Shown: positions 8,717 through 17,308 of the stretch, one piece after another
Layout of the letters: the number at the start of each line of letters is the position of its first letter
Numbering within the stretch: position 1 is the stretch's first letter
DNA from: Crocosphaera sp.
GTDB taxonomy: Bacteria > Cyanobacteriota > Cyanobacteriia > Cyanobacteriales > Microcystaceae
Length of the DNA stretch: 37,309 bases
Reading direction: 5' to 3'
NCBI GenBank assembly: GCA_030064955.1
Contig: JASJDW010000015.1
Coordinates: 1 to 37,309 of the forward strand
Notes under the pieces: model-generated
Databases searched by the model: none
What the model saw: the letters and a program-made list of their open reading frames with translations, nothing else
Told to the model about the DNA's origin: nothing
Made by a program: the position numbers and the translations under genes

Positions 8717-9766
8717 ATGTTGAATCAAAGTTCAAATAAGCCTAAAAATACTTCTAAATGGTGGCGAGAAATTGGTCTGGTTTCTCTCATTATTCTAGGT
8801 GGGGCAACCTATGGACTCTTACAACATCCACAAAATTTTTTCTCATCGAAACCGAATATTGAGCAAGTAACGGTTAATTGGCACATTCCCTCCGTTCAAA
8901 CCTTTACAGGAAATACGAGCGGTGTTTGGTCAGTTGCTCTTAGTAAAGATGGCAAAATATTAGCTACTGGGGGTCATGATGGAGAGATTAGAATCTGGAA
9001 TATTGAGCAACGAACCCTATTACATCGCTTACCAGCACAGCACAAGGCGGTTTTGGCGGTTGCTTTTAGCCCTGACGATTCGATTTTAGCCAGTAGTGGG
9101 GAAGATGGAATCATTCGTTTTTGGAATTGGCAAACTGGGGAGTTAATCACCCAACTTGCAAGTCATACTAAACCTGTGCGTTCTTTTGTTTTTAGTTCAG
9201 ATGGTCAAACTTTAGTTAGTTGTAGTTGGGATAAGACCATTAAAATTTGGAATTGGCGCACAGGAGAACTTGAACGCACCCTTGAGGGTCATTCCGTTGG
9301 GGTATTTGCGGTGGATATTAGTCCTGATGGTCAAACCATTGCTAGTGTCAGTAAGGATAAAACCATTAAATTATGGGATGTAACCACTGGGGAATTACAA
9401 CAAACCTTAACCGGTCATGAAGACTCAGTAAGGACGGTTGCATTTAGTCCTGATGGCCATTATCTAGCCACTGGTAGTAATGACACAACTATTAAATTAT
9501 GGGACGTAACCACTGGAACCCTTATTAATACATTGAAGGGTCATGAAAGTTTAGTCAATTCTGTTGTGTTTAGTCCTGGTAATCAAACTTTAATGAGTGC
9601 CAGTCAGGATAAAATGATTAAACATTGGGATTTGAAAAGTATGACGGTTATTCAAACGTTGTCAGACCATAATGCACCTATCAATTCTCTCGCTTTAAGT
9701 GCTGATGGTCATAAATTAGTTAGTGGTGGTTGGGACAAAACTGTAAAAGTTTGGCGACCTTTTTGA
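8717..9766 (+). CDS. Membrane-anchored seven-repeat WD40 protein
   Basis: A 349-residue protein with a single N-terminal membrane segment (IGLVSLIILGGATYGLL, residues 19-35) after a basic, hydrophilic start, then seven WD40 repeats filling the rest, enough for one closed beta-propeller. Typical units end in DKTIKIWNW, DKTIKLWDV, DTTIKLWDV and DKTVKVWRPF. I chose ATG 8717, preceded by GGAGA at 8704-8708; the frame stays open back to 8654 but the extra residues look non-coding. It has no enzymatic domain and probably serves as a protein-binding platform, with the propeller likely on the outer side of the membrane; partner unknown. MITE-like elements flank the gene on both sides. Confidence 0.88.
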   Translation: MLNQSSNKPKNTSKWWREIGLVSLIILGGATYGLLQHPQNFFSSKPNIEQVTVNWHIPSVQTFTGNTSGVWSVALSKDGKILATGGHDGEIRIWNIEQRTLLHRLPAQHKAVLAVAFSPDDSILASSGEDGIIRFWNWQTGELITQLASHTKPVRSFVFSSDGQTLVSCSWDKTIKIWNWRTGELERTLEGHSVGVFAVDISPDGQTIASVSKDKTIKLWDVTTGELQQTLTGHEDSVRTVAFSPDGHYLATGSNDTTIKLWDVTTGTLINTLKGHESLVNSVVFSPGNQTLMSASQDKMIKHWDLKSMTVIQTLSDHNAPINSLALSADGHKLVSGGWDKTVKVWRPF

Positions 9767-9810
9767 TTCAGTGTCATACCAAATCTGGTTCTCAAACCTA
9801 TCTTATCTTC

Positions 9811-9915
9811 TATAGCACTACGCATTACTGTTAGGACATTTCTACAAGCTGAAACCTTTGTGGAGTGGACTATTGCCTATTGCCCATTCCCCATTCCCTA
9901 GCACGTAGTGCTATA
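9811..9915. mobile_element. Short MITE-like element with 12-bp perfect inverted repeats
   Basis: TATAGCACTACG at 9811-9822 is the perfect inverse of CGTAGTGCTATA at 9904-9915. The interior is non-coding and includes a repetitive cccattccccattccc stretch. It shares the TATAGCA/TGCTATA ends with the element at 8494-8646, so the two are probably related families. The remainder of the 9767-10008 spacer shows no gene. Confidence 0.6.
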
Positions 9916-10008
9916 CTGAGTTTGACAGGTTGTCTGTTGAACCCCTGAAATAATTTTGCTAGAAATATGAAGTCAAAATAGAATAGAACTTTTGGGAATA
10001 AGTGACAA

Positions 10009-10662
10009 ATGACTCAAAAAAGTATGGGTTTGTTAACAGTAACTTGTTTAAGTTTAGGTTTAGTTACTGCTAATTCAGCAGAAGCTGTTACCTTTAATTT
10101 ACATTGGACTGGACAAACTTTAGGCTATCAATTAAAGGGAAGTTTTAGTTACGATGAAAATCAAGTTAATAATGATGGAATTGTCCGGAAAGAGGATTTA
10201 ACTTCCTTTGATGTTGCTTTTATTGATCCTGATGGCAATACTTTCAAAGAATTTTTTGATAATCATCTAACGTCTTCTGACTTTAACTTCAATTTTGATA
10301 CCAATACAAAGCAAATTTTGCAAACTGGATTTTGGGATCAACCTGACGGTATTAGTATTGGTGGGATGAGAGGACAAGGGGTTAATTTCTTTTCCGCACC
10401 TGATCCTGTGGCCGACTTATTCCCCGATGGTGATCCTAGTCCCCATGTACATTTAACGGACTGGGTTGATGAGTTTCCTCAGTTACCCAAAGGGTTTACT
10501 AGAGGGGCAAAGGATCATTTAGATATTGCCTTTTTTACTCGTACAAGGGCTGAAGTTCTAAATGATCCTAATGCGGGTGAAGAACTTGGACAGTTTTTAA
10601 CAGCTACCCCCGTTCCAGAACCGACTGGAGTGTGGAGTTTAGGTATCATAAACATTCAATGA
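10009..10662 (+). CDS. Exported PEP-CTERM-type protein lacking its anchor
   Basis: A 217-residue protein with a signal peptide (cleavage probably after NSAEA, near residue 26) and an all-beta-looking body of unknown function. It ends VPEPTGVWSLGIINIQ. VPEPTG is the beginning of a PEP-CTERM sorting signal, but the transmembrane helix and basic tail that should follow are absent. Without them exosortase should not process or anchor the protein, which might be released instead. The stop (10660-10662) is only 3 bp before the inverted repeat bounding the TnpB element, so the loss is probably tied to that insertion. I did not find the missing tail beyond the element. Confidence 0.75.
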   Translation: MTQKSMGLLTVTCLSLGLVTANSAEAVTFNLHWTGQTLGYQLKGSFSYDENQVNNDGIVRKEDLTSFDVAFIDPDGNTFKEFFDNHLTSSDFNFNFDTNTKQILQTGFWDQPDGISIGGMRGQGVNFFSAPDPVADLFPDGDPSPHVHLTDWVDEFPQLPKGFTRGAKDHLDIAFFTRTRAEVLNDPNAGEELGQFLTATPVPEPTGVWSLGIINIQ

Positions 10663-10665
10663 AAG

Positions 10666-12106
10666 TATAGTCATATATGGTCAAATCAAGACAAATATCT
10701 TCGGTTCGTTGGGACTCAAATCAAACCTCTTTGACAAGAATTAATGGTTCTGTTGAGCCTTCAATGGTACAATTAGACGAGCTTAGGGAGGACATTGCTC
10801 CTAAATTAATCAACAACTCCTTTGAGTGTATCAAAGTTCCTTTTTACCAATTAATTTATGAGATTAGTTGAGAGACATATTATTCAGGAAAATCATCGGT
10901 TTTATGCTGAGATTGACCGACTATGTTTCTTGTCTAAAAATCTCTACAATTATGCTAATTATTTAGTTCGTCAGTCTTTTATCTTTGAAAATACTTATCG
11001 TAGCTATCATGACATTCAAAAGATGCTACAAAATCAAGAAGACTACCAAGCAATACCAGCTAAAGTGTCTCAACAGGTTTTGATGATAATTGAGAGAAAC
11101 TGGAAGAGTTTTAAAGAGGCGAATGTAGCTTACAAAGAAACACCATCAAAATTTAAAGCCCGTCCTCGTCTTCCTGGATATAAGCATAAAATAAAAGGAA
11201 GAAATGTGGTAGTTTATACTAAACAAGCTATCAGTAAAAAACAACTTAAACAAGGTATTATTAATCTCAGCAAAACCGAGATTTACCTAAAAACCAAGGT
11301 AGATACTTCAAAAATCAAACAAGTTCGTCTTGTCCCTAAACTTAACCATTATGTAATTGAGGTCATTTATGAAGCGAATAAAACACAATACGAGTTAGAG
11401 GAAAATCGTTACGCTAGTATTGATATTGGCTTAAACAATTTAGCTACATTAACTTTTAATCAAGCCGGAATTAAACCGCTCTTGATAAATGGCAAACCGT
11501 TAAAATCTATTAATCAATACTATAACAAAGTCAAAAGCGGACTACAATCTATTTTAGGAGAAAATCAATCAAGCAAGAAACTGAAGAAGCTTTGTAGTAA
11601 AAGAGAATTCAAGATTAATGATTATCTCCACAAAGCATCTCGTTTGATTATTGATACTCTGGTTAATCAGAAAATAGGAACCTTGATAATTGGTCATAAT
11701 CAAGAATGGAAACAAAGCATTAACTTAGGGAAAAGAAATAACCAAAACTTTGTATCGATTCCCTATAATAAGTTCAGAGAAATGTTATCTTATAAAGCAG
11801 AAATGGTAGGAATAAAGGTAATTATTACCGAAGAATCTTATACCTCACTCGCTTCTTTTTTGGATAACGACTGTCTTCCTGTTTACCAGAAAGGCCAGAA
11901 AAATCAAGTGACTTTTTCAGGAAAAAGAGTAACAAGAGGTTTATATCGCACTGGTAAAAGAAAATTACTCAATGCAGATGTGAATGGTTCTCTAAATATT
12001 ATGAGAAAAGCAGTCCCAAATGCCTTTAGCTATGGGATAGAGGGTGTTGTAGTTCACCCAGTCAGGATAACACCGGCAAAATAAGGATATGTCATATTTG
12101 ACTATA
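10666..12106 (+). mobile_element. TnpB-only insertion sequence (IS200/IS605-like)
   Basis: The element is bounded by TATAGTCATATATG (10666-10679) and, inverted, CATATTTGACTATA (12093-12106), which match at 13 of 14 positions. It contains tnpB but no tnpA. The ~190 bp between the left end and tnpB shows no convincing gene. Members of this superfamily usually lack true terminal inverted repeats, so these sequences may be subterminal and the exact borders uncertain. Related elements express a guide (omega) RNA from the 3' end of tnpB and the right end; that would fall here around 11950-12106 but cannot be confirmed by eye. Confidence 0.6.
10858..12084 (+). CDS. tnpB: TnpB-family RNA-guided nuclease, zinc knuckle lost
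   Basis: A 408-residue OrfB/TnpB protein, close to the normal length. The RuvC-like site appears as Asp189 in SIDIGLNNLA, a probable Glu283 in GHNQEWKQ and Asp374 in NADVNGSLNI. Between the second and third motifs, where many TnpB proteins have a CxxC...CxxC zinc finger, this one reads SYTSLASFLDNDCLP with a single cysteine, so that finger cannot bind zinc in the usual way. TnpB proteins are RNA-guided DNA nucleases that help retain IS200/IS605 elements. No Y1 transposase is present, so movement would need one in trans. The RuvC triad looks intact, so the nuclease may be active. Confidence 0.88.
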   Translation: MRLVERHIIQENHRFYAEIDRLCFLSKNLYNYANYLVRQSFIFENTYRSYHDIQKMLQNQEDYQAIPAKVSQQVLMIIERNWKSFKEANVAYKETPSKFKARPRLPGYKHKIKGRNVVVYTKQAISKKQLKQGIINLSKTEIYLKTKVDTSKIKQVRLVPKLNHYVIEVIYEANKTQYELEENRYASIDIGLNNLATLTFNQAGIKPLLINGKPLKSINQYYNKVKSGLQSILGENQSSKKLKKLCSKREFKINDYLHKASRLIIDTLVNQKIGTLIIGHNQEWKQSINLGKRNNQNFVSIPYNKFREMLSYKAEMVGIKVIITEESYTSLASFLDNDCLPVYQKGQKNQVTFSGKRVTRGLYRTGKRKLLNADVNGSLNIMRKAVPNAFSYGIEGVVVHPVRITPAK

Positions 12107-12464
12107 TTTTTATGAACTATAGTAATCTAATAATTCTTGATGATTCTGAGAACGATATAGCTTGTTTTGTCTATCTTCTAAAGTCATAGCTATTTTTTTG
12201 TGGCTCTTTATTTATTCTACATATTCGTGACACTCCTCCCAACACTGACTTTCGGTACAGTGTGGGTCTTCTCGCAGGGAAGCTAACTTTTTAAGCAACA
12301 ATTTCAAAGAGTATGGGGTGAGTAGGAAGTCTGGGAAATAATATCAACTCAGGAGCGAAGCAACAAGAAATTTTACATCTCTTTGAAATACTATATTTTT
12401 TTTATTTTTTCTCAATTTTACTTGAGATAACATTAACGCAGAAATTCTCACTAACTGATTAAAA
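12107..12464. other. Spacer with two stem-loops, no clear gene
   Basis: A bulged stem-loop pairs CCCAACACTG with CAGTGTGGG (12238-12266). A second inverted repeat pairs ATTTCAAAGAG (12301-12311) with CTCTTTGAAAT (12379-12389). The first could be a right-end structure of the neighbouring IS or a terminator; the second may bound a small repeat element. No transcription start is obvious for the downstream gene apart from AT-rich sequence at 12390-12440. Confidence 0.5.
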
Positions 12465-14225
12465 ATGAAACATTATCTAAATAACTCTAAATTCCTGTGT
12501 CTGATTTTAATGAGTAGTTGTTTGATGGTGAATACTCAGGAAGTTCAGGCCAATGTCCTCATCCCCTCATCACCTTTTAAGGGTCTTAACGGCATTAATT
12601 TTGATAGTGCAGGAGACCTTTACGTAGGAAGTTTCCCTGAACAAAAGCTATATCGGGTCAACATCAATAATGGTGAATTTGAGACGTTTATTGACGCACC
12701 TGAAGGTCAAGGGGATGATTTCTTCTTTTCTCCTAGCGGTGAAGTTTTTTTTACAGCATTTCTTAGTGGCGAAGTCAGAAGATTTGATCCAACAACACAG
12801 ACTGTTAATACCATTGTTTCCAATTTACCTGGGGCTAATCCGATTATTCAAAAAGAAGATGGTCGTATTTTCGTGGCTCAGACTTTAACCCCTTTTGGGA
12901 ATGGTTTGTTTGAACTTGACCCGACGCAATCACCACCGCTAACACTGATTAACAATAATCCAGGATTTTTAAACTCTTTTGACTTTGGCCCAGATGGATT
13001 ATTGTATAGTCCTCTACAGTTGGCTGAAGCGGTGGTTAAAATTGATGTTGATACAGGAACTGTTCAACCGGTCGCTGGTGGTTTTTCCGTTGTGACTTCA
13101 GTGAAATTTAATTCGTCTGGGGAGCTGTTTGCTTTAGATAATATTGAGGGTGATGTGGTAAGAGTTGATCCCGTCACCGGCGCAAAGGAGGTGGTGGTTT
13201 CTCTCCCTGGAGGCCTCGATACGATGGCTTTTAGCTCTGATGATCTACTGTATGTTACTAATCATGTGGAGGGGGCAATTTATGAAGTTAACACGGATAC
13301 AGGAGAAACTCGCCAAATTCTTGAGAGTGGGGGACTCGCTTTCCCTCTGGGAATAGCAGCTTTTGACGATAAACTGTATGTTGCTGATACTTATAGTTAT
13401 CGGGTATTGGATAGAGAAACGGGTGTGATCGAAAATACCGCCCTTAGCCGTATTCAATTTCCCCTCAATACTTCTGTCAACGAAGATCATATCTTAACCA
13501 GTAGTTGGTTGAGTGGACGGGTACAAAGACTAGATCGTACCACTCTATCTGTATTGAATGATTATGAAGGTTTCAGTTTACCTTATGATGCGGTGGAATT
13601 GGCCGATGGTAGTATCTTAGTGGCGGATTGTCTTGTCGATGCCGGACAGGTGACGCCAATTTTCGGACAGGTGACGCAAATTCTTGATGTCGCAGGGACT
13701 CAACGAGATACGGTAGCTAGCGATTTATTGTGTCCAACGGGTTTGGCTGTGGTTGATGAAAATACGGTTTTAGTCAGCGAATCTCTGGGTAATCGACTCT
13801 CAAGTATTGATCTCTCAACTGGAGCAGTGGACGTGATTGCGACGGGATTGTTGCAACCTGAAGGAATAGCCTATCATGAAGATGGTATTGTTGTGGTTGC
13901 TGAGGTTGGTACTCAAAGTCTCAAAGCAATCAACCTTAACACAGGTAAGATAAGAACATTAGCCACTGATTTACCCATTGGTCTTCCGAACGCGCCGGGT
14001 ACACCGATCCCTTATGGCATGACTGGGGTTACATTAATTGATGATACGGTTTATTTAGCTGGAGATGCTGATAATTCAATTCGGACATTTTCTCTTAAAC
14101 CAGTTCCAGAACATACGTCTCCTTTGAGTTTATTGGCTATGGGGATTTTGGGCTTAGGTTTATCTTCTAAGTTACAAAAAAAACGATTAGACAACAAGCT
14201 CAAATTAACCAGCAAAAGAGAATAA
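12465..14225 (+). CDS. Exported beta-propeller protein with PEP-CTERM-like tail
   Basis: A 586-residue protein with a signal peptide (cleavage likely near VQA, residue 29), a long series of propeller-like repeats of the SMP-30/NHL/Vgb type (GLNGINFDSAGDLYVGS, LYVTNHVEGAIYEVN, DKLYVADTYSYRVLD) and a C-terminal sorting region: VPEHTSP, a hydrophobic helix (LLAMGILGLGL) and a basic tail. This is the tripartite layout of PEP-CTERM proteins except that the motif reads VPEH instead of VPEP. It is probably exported and processed by exosortase into the outer surface or exopolysaccharide. The enzymatic activity, if any, is unknown. I see no strong ribosome-binding site; the ATG is chosen because the signal peptide starts there. 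Confidence 0.8.
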   Translation: MKHYLNNSKFLCLILMSSCLMVNTQEVQANVLIPSSPFKGLNGINFDSAGDLYVGSFPEQKLYRVNINNGEFETFIDAPEGQGDDFFFSPSGEVFFTAFLSGEVRRFDPTTQTVNTIVSNLPGANPIIQKEDGRIFVAQTLTPFGNGLFELDPTQSPPLTLINNNPGFLNSFDFGPDGLLYSPLQLAEAVVKIDVDTGTVQPVAGGFSVVTSVKFNSSGELFALDNIEGDVVRVDPVTGAKEVVVSLPGGLDTMAFSSDDLLYVTNHVEGAIYEVNTDTGETRQILESGGLAFPLGIAAFDDKLYVADTYSYRVLDRETGVIENTALSRIQFPLNTSVNEDHILTSSWLSGRVQRLDRTTLSVLNDYEGFSLPYDAVELADGSILVADCLVDAGQVTPIFGQVTQILDVAGTQRDTVASDLLCPTGLAVVDENTVLVSESLGNRLSSIDLSTGAVDVIATGLLQPEGIAYHEDGIVVVAEVGTQSLKAINLNTGKIRTLATDLPIGLPNAPGTPIPYGMTGVTLIDDTVYLAGDADNSIRTFSLKPVPEHTSPLSLLAMGILGLGLSSKLQKKRLDNKLKLTSKRE

Positions 14226-14327
14226 AAATAACTCAAGTTTTACTCTTCTAAATCCTGACTCCCGAACTTTTAATATTCGATCCCTAACCATATTGGGAGT
14301 AGGAAAAACGATTATTTTCACTGTTGT

Positions 14328-14777
14328 TTATTGTTCATTTTTCTTTCTATATACTTGTGCTAATTTATCAATCCATTCTTGTTCCAAATACCATCCTTCA
14401 CGATAAAAAGCGACATCTGTAAGATACTTTTTTAAATCTCCATTGCGTTTTAAATCAGTGAGTGCAGCACCAGTACCATTAATACAATTTATTAACTGAG
14501 TTTGATTATATTGCTTTGCTAATCCCCAGAGATCTGAAACCAAATCATATGTTCCATCAGAATTATGACTATACCCTAAATCATAATCTCCTTGAAGTAC
14601 ATAGACTACATCACATCGATATTTTTGTCCCATATACATTCGTACATCAGCGTTTATTTTAACTTTCAAGTTCAAATGAATAGGAGTCAAAATCAACAAT
14701 TCAGGATCATCCCATTTTGTTCTTAAAGTAGGAAAATGTTCCATGTAAGCCTTCCTGATTTCATTTAACTCAATCAT
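14328..14777 (-). CDS. Small DUF1257/Ycf35-like protein coupled to NACHT gene
   Basis: A 149-residue soluble protein. Its middle, RCDVVYVLQGDYDLGYSHN followed by DGTYDLVSDLWG (residues ~54-85), resembles the core of the Ycf35/DUF1257 family, in which a hydrophobic strand, a Y/F-D-I/L-G step and a Y-x-L-V-x-D motif recur. The N-terminal and C-terminal parts do not match what I recall of that family. The start codon overlaps the last codons of the NACHT gene (8-bp overlap), so translation is probably coupled and the products are likely made together. It may be a partner, sensor or regulator of the NACHT protein. The family assignment is by eye. Confidence 0.55.
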   Translation of the reverse strand: MIELNEIRKAYMEHFPTLRTKWDDPELLILTPIHLNLKVKINADVRMYMGQKYRCDVVYVLQGDYDLGYSHNSDGTYDLVSDLWGLAKQYNQTQLINCINGTGAALTDLKRNGDLKKYLTDVAFYREGWYLEQEWIDKLAQVYRKKNEQ

Positions 14778-17196
14778 AATTAACTATACGTCTAAGAGTC
14801 ATTAATGCTTCATCATTAGTAATTGAAAACTTAGCAAGTATTCTATAGGATGTAACATACATTCTATCATCATTTCTTTCTTGGACTAAAGATATTAATT
14901 CAGAATCTATTTTCCAATAATCAGCTAACTTTATTGCTGTTTTTTCATAAATATATATGTCTATTCTATCTTGATATTGTCTCAGTATTCCTTTTAATTC
15001 CTCCTGTAATTCACTCGAAATATCATCAAATAAACTAGATTTTTCGAGTTCAGAAAAACAATCAGCAGCTAACAATAAATTGATAAATTGATTATTTTCT
15101 CCATCTAAACTCATTAAATATTCAATTATTTTTATGGCAAATTTTGGTTCTATCATTCCAGAAATTAATCTTAACACTTCATGCCAACTTTCGTCTTGCC
15201 AATGTTGATTAAATACCTCATTTTTTAATCCTTCTAATGATAAGGTTTTATCTTTTTCAAACCGCCAAACAAACTCACTTGCACAGAAATATTCTAAAAA
15301 TGTTCGATGAACAAATCCATAATGTCCTTCTTGTCCAATGACTCCTAAAGAACATAACATAAAATTGCGGTGACGTAACTGATGAATCATTAATTGTGCA
15401 ATTTCTCTCGGATGATCAAAACATTTAGATTGAAGATAATCAAATAAAATGGTTTCTAAATCTTCTTCACTAATAATATTACCTGCTAACCCTTCTTTAT
15501 TTGACTGCATAAAATAAGCAATCTTACGACACATTGCTGCTTTATGGTTGTAGGTTAGGGTTTGGTAATTAATTCTTTCATCTTGAGGTAATGATTTTTT
15601 ATAATCAAATTCATACAATAAAATACGAGAACATTGATAATATAATTCTGCTCTTTCTCTGGGTAATTCTTGGGAACGATTTAAAATTGCCATCATGGTT
15701 AATAATAAGGGATTACCTGATAACTGTTTAATGGCAGAAAAGTTATCAATTCCCTGTTTTAATCTGTTTTGATAATATTGTTTATCTTGTTCTGTATCGC
15801 TGGTTAAAATATGCCATTTCTCACTAAATTTTTCTATTTGTATTCTGTCTAAATCTTGAATCATATAATGGGCAAAATTAGCATCTCTGAGGGAAGAATG
15901 ATCGTAACCAATGAGACGAGACGTAACAATAACTTGAATATTAGGATAATCTTGTGTGAGATCGTGAATTTGTTTAATAATAACTTTTCGTTGTTGTAAA
16001 TTAAAGACTTCATCTAATCCATCAAACATGACTAAAGCATGACCTATTTTTAAGGTTTCATGTAAATCATGCTTGTTTAAATGTCCTACCCATCCGCTAC
16101 TTTTATGAATAAAGTCTAAGAAATCTTGACATTCTTGACGACGCCAAGCTTGAATATAATCTCTTAATTCAATTAATAAGGGGATGGGTTTAACGGTTAA
16201 TTCTTTTGTTGGTAATTCTGTCCATCTTATTGCTAAATATTTCAGTAAGGTTGATTTTCCTGAACCGGGATCACCTAAAATAACAAAATAATTATTCTCC
16301 TTTTTGTTTCTTTCTGAAATAGGGGTTAGAGATGAAGATTTTTCTTCAATTACATCTAATACAGATTGAGCAATTTGACTAGCATAAATTTTCTGTAATC
16401 TTTCTATTTCTTCTAAAGTATATTCTTGTTCTAATTGTCCACTTCTTTTTAATTTATCTTGATATTCTTTGGGGATTTCATATATTTTTGGTAAATATTC
16501 TCGACATTGCCTCACATTTTGAATAACAAAAATATCCCACAGTGGAATGCGACGATCTTGAATGGTATGATCAAGTCCATCTAAAGGAAGATGCTTATAT
16601 CTTTCTCGCAAGGTTTCTCTGTAAGCATCTAAATTGTAATCAGGTTGAATGTCTTGATTATTAGCAATTTTTTCTAAATTCTGAGAGTCTAATATTTCCC
16701 TTAATTCCTGATTGTCTCTCAATAAAGATTTAACTTCATAAACATATTTTCTAGCTAATCTATTCCAATCAAATTCCTCTGGTAATAATAACAAATTATT
16801 ATTTGTCCAAATATCATCTAATCCTGTTGTATTAATTATTTTTATATTGTCTTGAAAAGGACTCCCTAAAATTTCTCGAACACTTTTAAACGATAGAAAT
16901 TTTTTCAAAGGTTTAATATATTGCTTTACTTTCTGATTAACTTCATTGTCTTCTAAAGTACAATCTTCCATTAAATAAGCATCTACTAATTGATCTTGAA
17001 ATAAAGTCAAAAACTTCCCTAATGCTTTTTTGACTGCTTTTTCTAAAGGTTCTCGTTTAAATGATTCGATGACACCCGATAACCTTCCTTTAAAGATATC
17101 TTTCAACCAATCTTTAATGGTATCTTCTGCAAAGTCCTCAACTACAGGCTTTAAAATAAATCCTGTAGCTAAACCCCAAGTCACTAAATCAACCAT
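14770..17196 (-). CDS. NACHT-domain NTPase (bacterial NLR-like)
   Basis: An 808-residue STAND NTPase of the NACHT clade. An alpha-helical N-terminal region (~1-300) precedes Walker A GDPGSGKS (308-315), Walker B MFDGLDE (390-396) with the acidic pair typical of NACHT, a TSR sensor, GNPLLLT (494-500) and the winged-helix signature HRTFLEYFCA (from 630). The last ~150 residues are helical with no clear repeats. There is no recognisable nuclease, protease or pore-forming effector, so the effector may be the N-terminal helical region or the coupled small protein. Some bacterial NACHT proteins of this kind defend against phages; that function is inference here. The upstream AAGAGA about 10 bp before ATG may be the ribosome-binding site. 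Codon use and AT-richness are similar to neighbours. Confidence 0.92.
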   Translation of the reverse strand: MVDLVTWGLATGFILKPVVEDFAEDTIKDWLKDIFKGRLSGVIESFKREPLEKAVKKALGKFLTLFQDQLVDAYLMEDCTLEDNEVNQKVKQYIKPLKKFLSFKSVREILGSPFQDNIKIINTTGLDDIWTNNNLLLLPEEFDWNRLARKYVYEVKSLLRDNQELREILDSQNLEKIANNQDIQPDYNLDAYRETLRERYKHLPLDGLDHTIQDRRIPLWDIFVIQNVRQCREYLPKIYEIPKEYQDKLKRSGQLEQEYTLEEIERLQKIYASQIAQSVLDVIEEKSSSLTPISERNKKENNYFVILGDPGSGKSTLLKYLAIRWTELPTKELTVKPIPLLIELRDYIQAWRRQECQDFLDFIHKSSGWVGHLNKHDLHETLKIGHALVMFDGLDEVFNLQQRKVIIKQIHDLTQDYPNIQVIVTSRLIGYDHSSLRDANFAHYMIQDLDRIQIEKFSEKWHILTSDTEQDKQYYQNRLKQGIDNFSAIKQLSGNPLLLTMMAILNRSQELPRERAELYYQCSRILLYEFDYKKSLPQDERINYQTLTYNHKAAMCRKIAYFMQSNKEGLAGNIISEEDLETILFDYLQSKCFDHPREIAQLMIHQLRHRNFMLCSLGVIGQEGHYGFVHRTFLEYFCASEFVWRFEKDKTLSLEGLKNEVFNQHWQDESWHEVLRLISGMIEPKFAIKIIEYLMSLDGENNQFINLLLAADCFSELEKSSLFDDISSELQEELKGILRQYQDRIDIYIYEKTAIKLADYWKIDSELISLVQERNDDRMYVTSYRILAKFSITNDEALMTLRRIVNYD

Positions 17197-17308
17197 TAGA
17201 TCTGATCTCTTATCAATATAATTATAGTAACAATAATATCCTTTTAAGAATCATTATAAATCATAATTCTTATGCTAAATTGTTTCAATTTATTAAAAAA
17301 ACAACAAT

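Noticed and set aside
10677-10871. 64-codon open frame ahead of tnpB, considered as a transposase remnant
   Set aside because: It has no Y1 transposase motif (no HUH or catalytic Tyr context), no ribosome-binding site, and lies in the left end of the element.
12110-12187. 25-codon minus-strand frame ending at the TnpB element, possibly the 5' remnant of a gene cut by the IS
   Set aside because: The hydrophilic translation (MTLEDRQNKLYRSQNHQ) looks plausible, but it is very short and has no ribosome-binding site or recognisable family.
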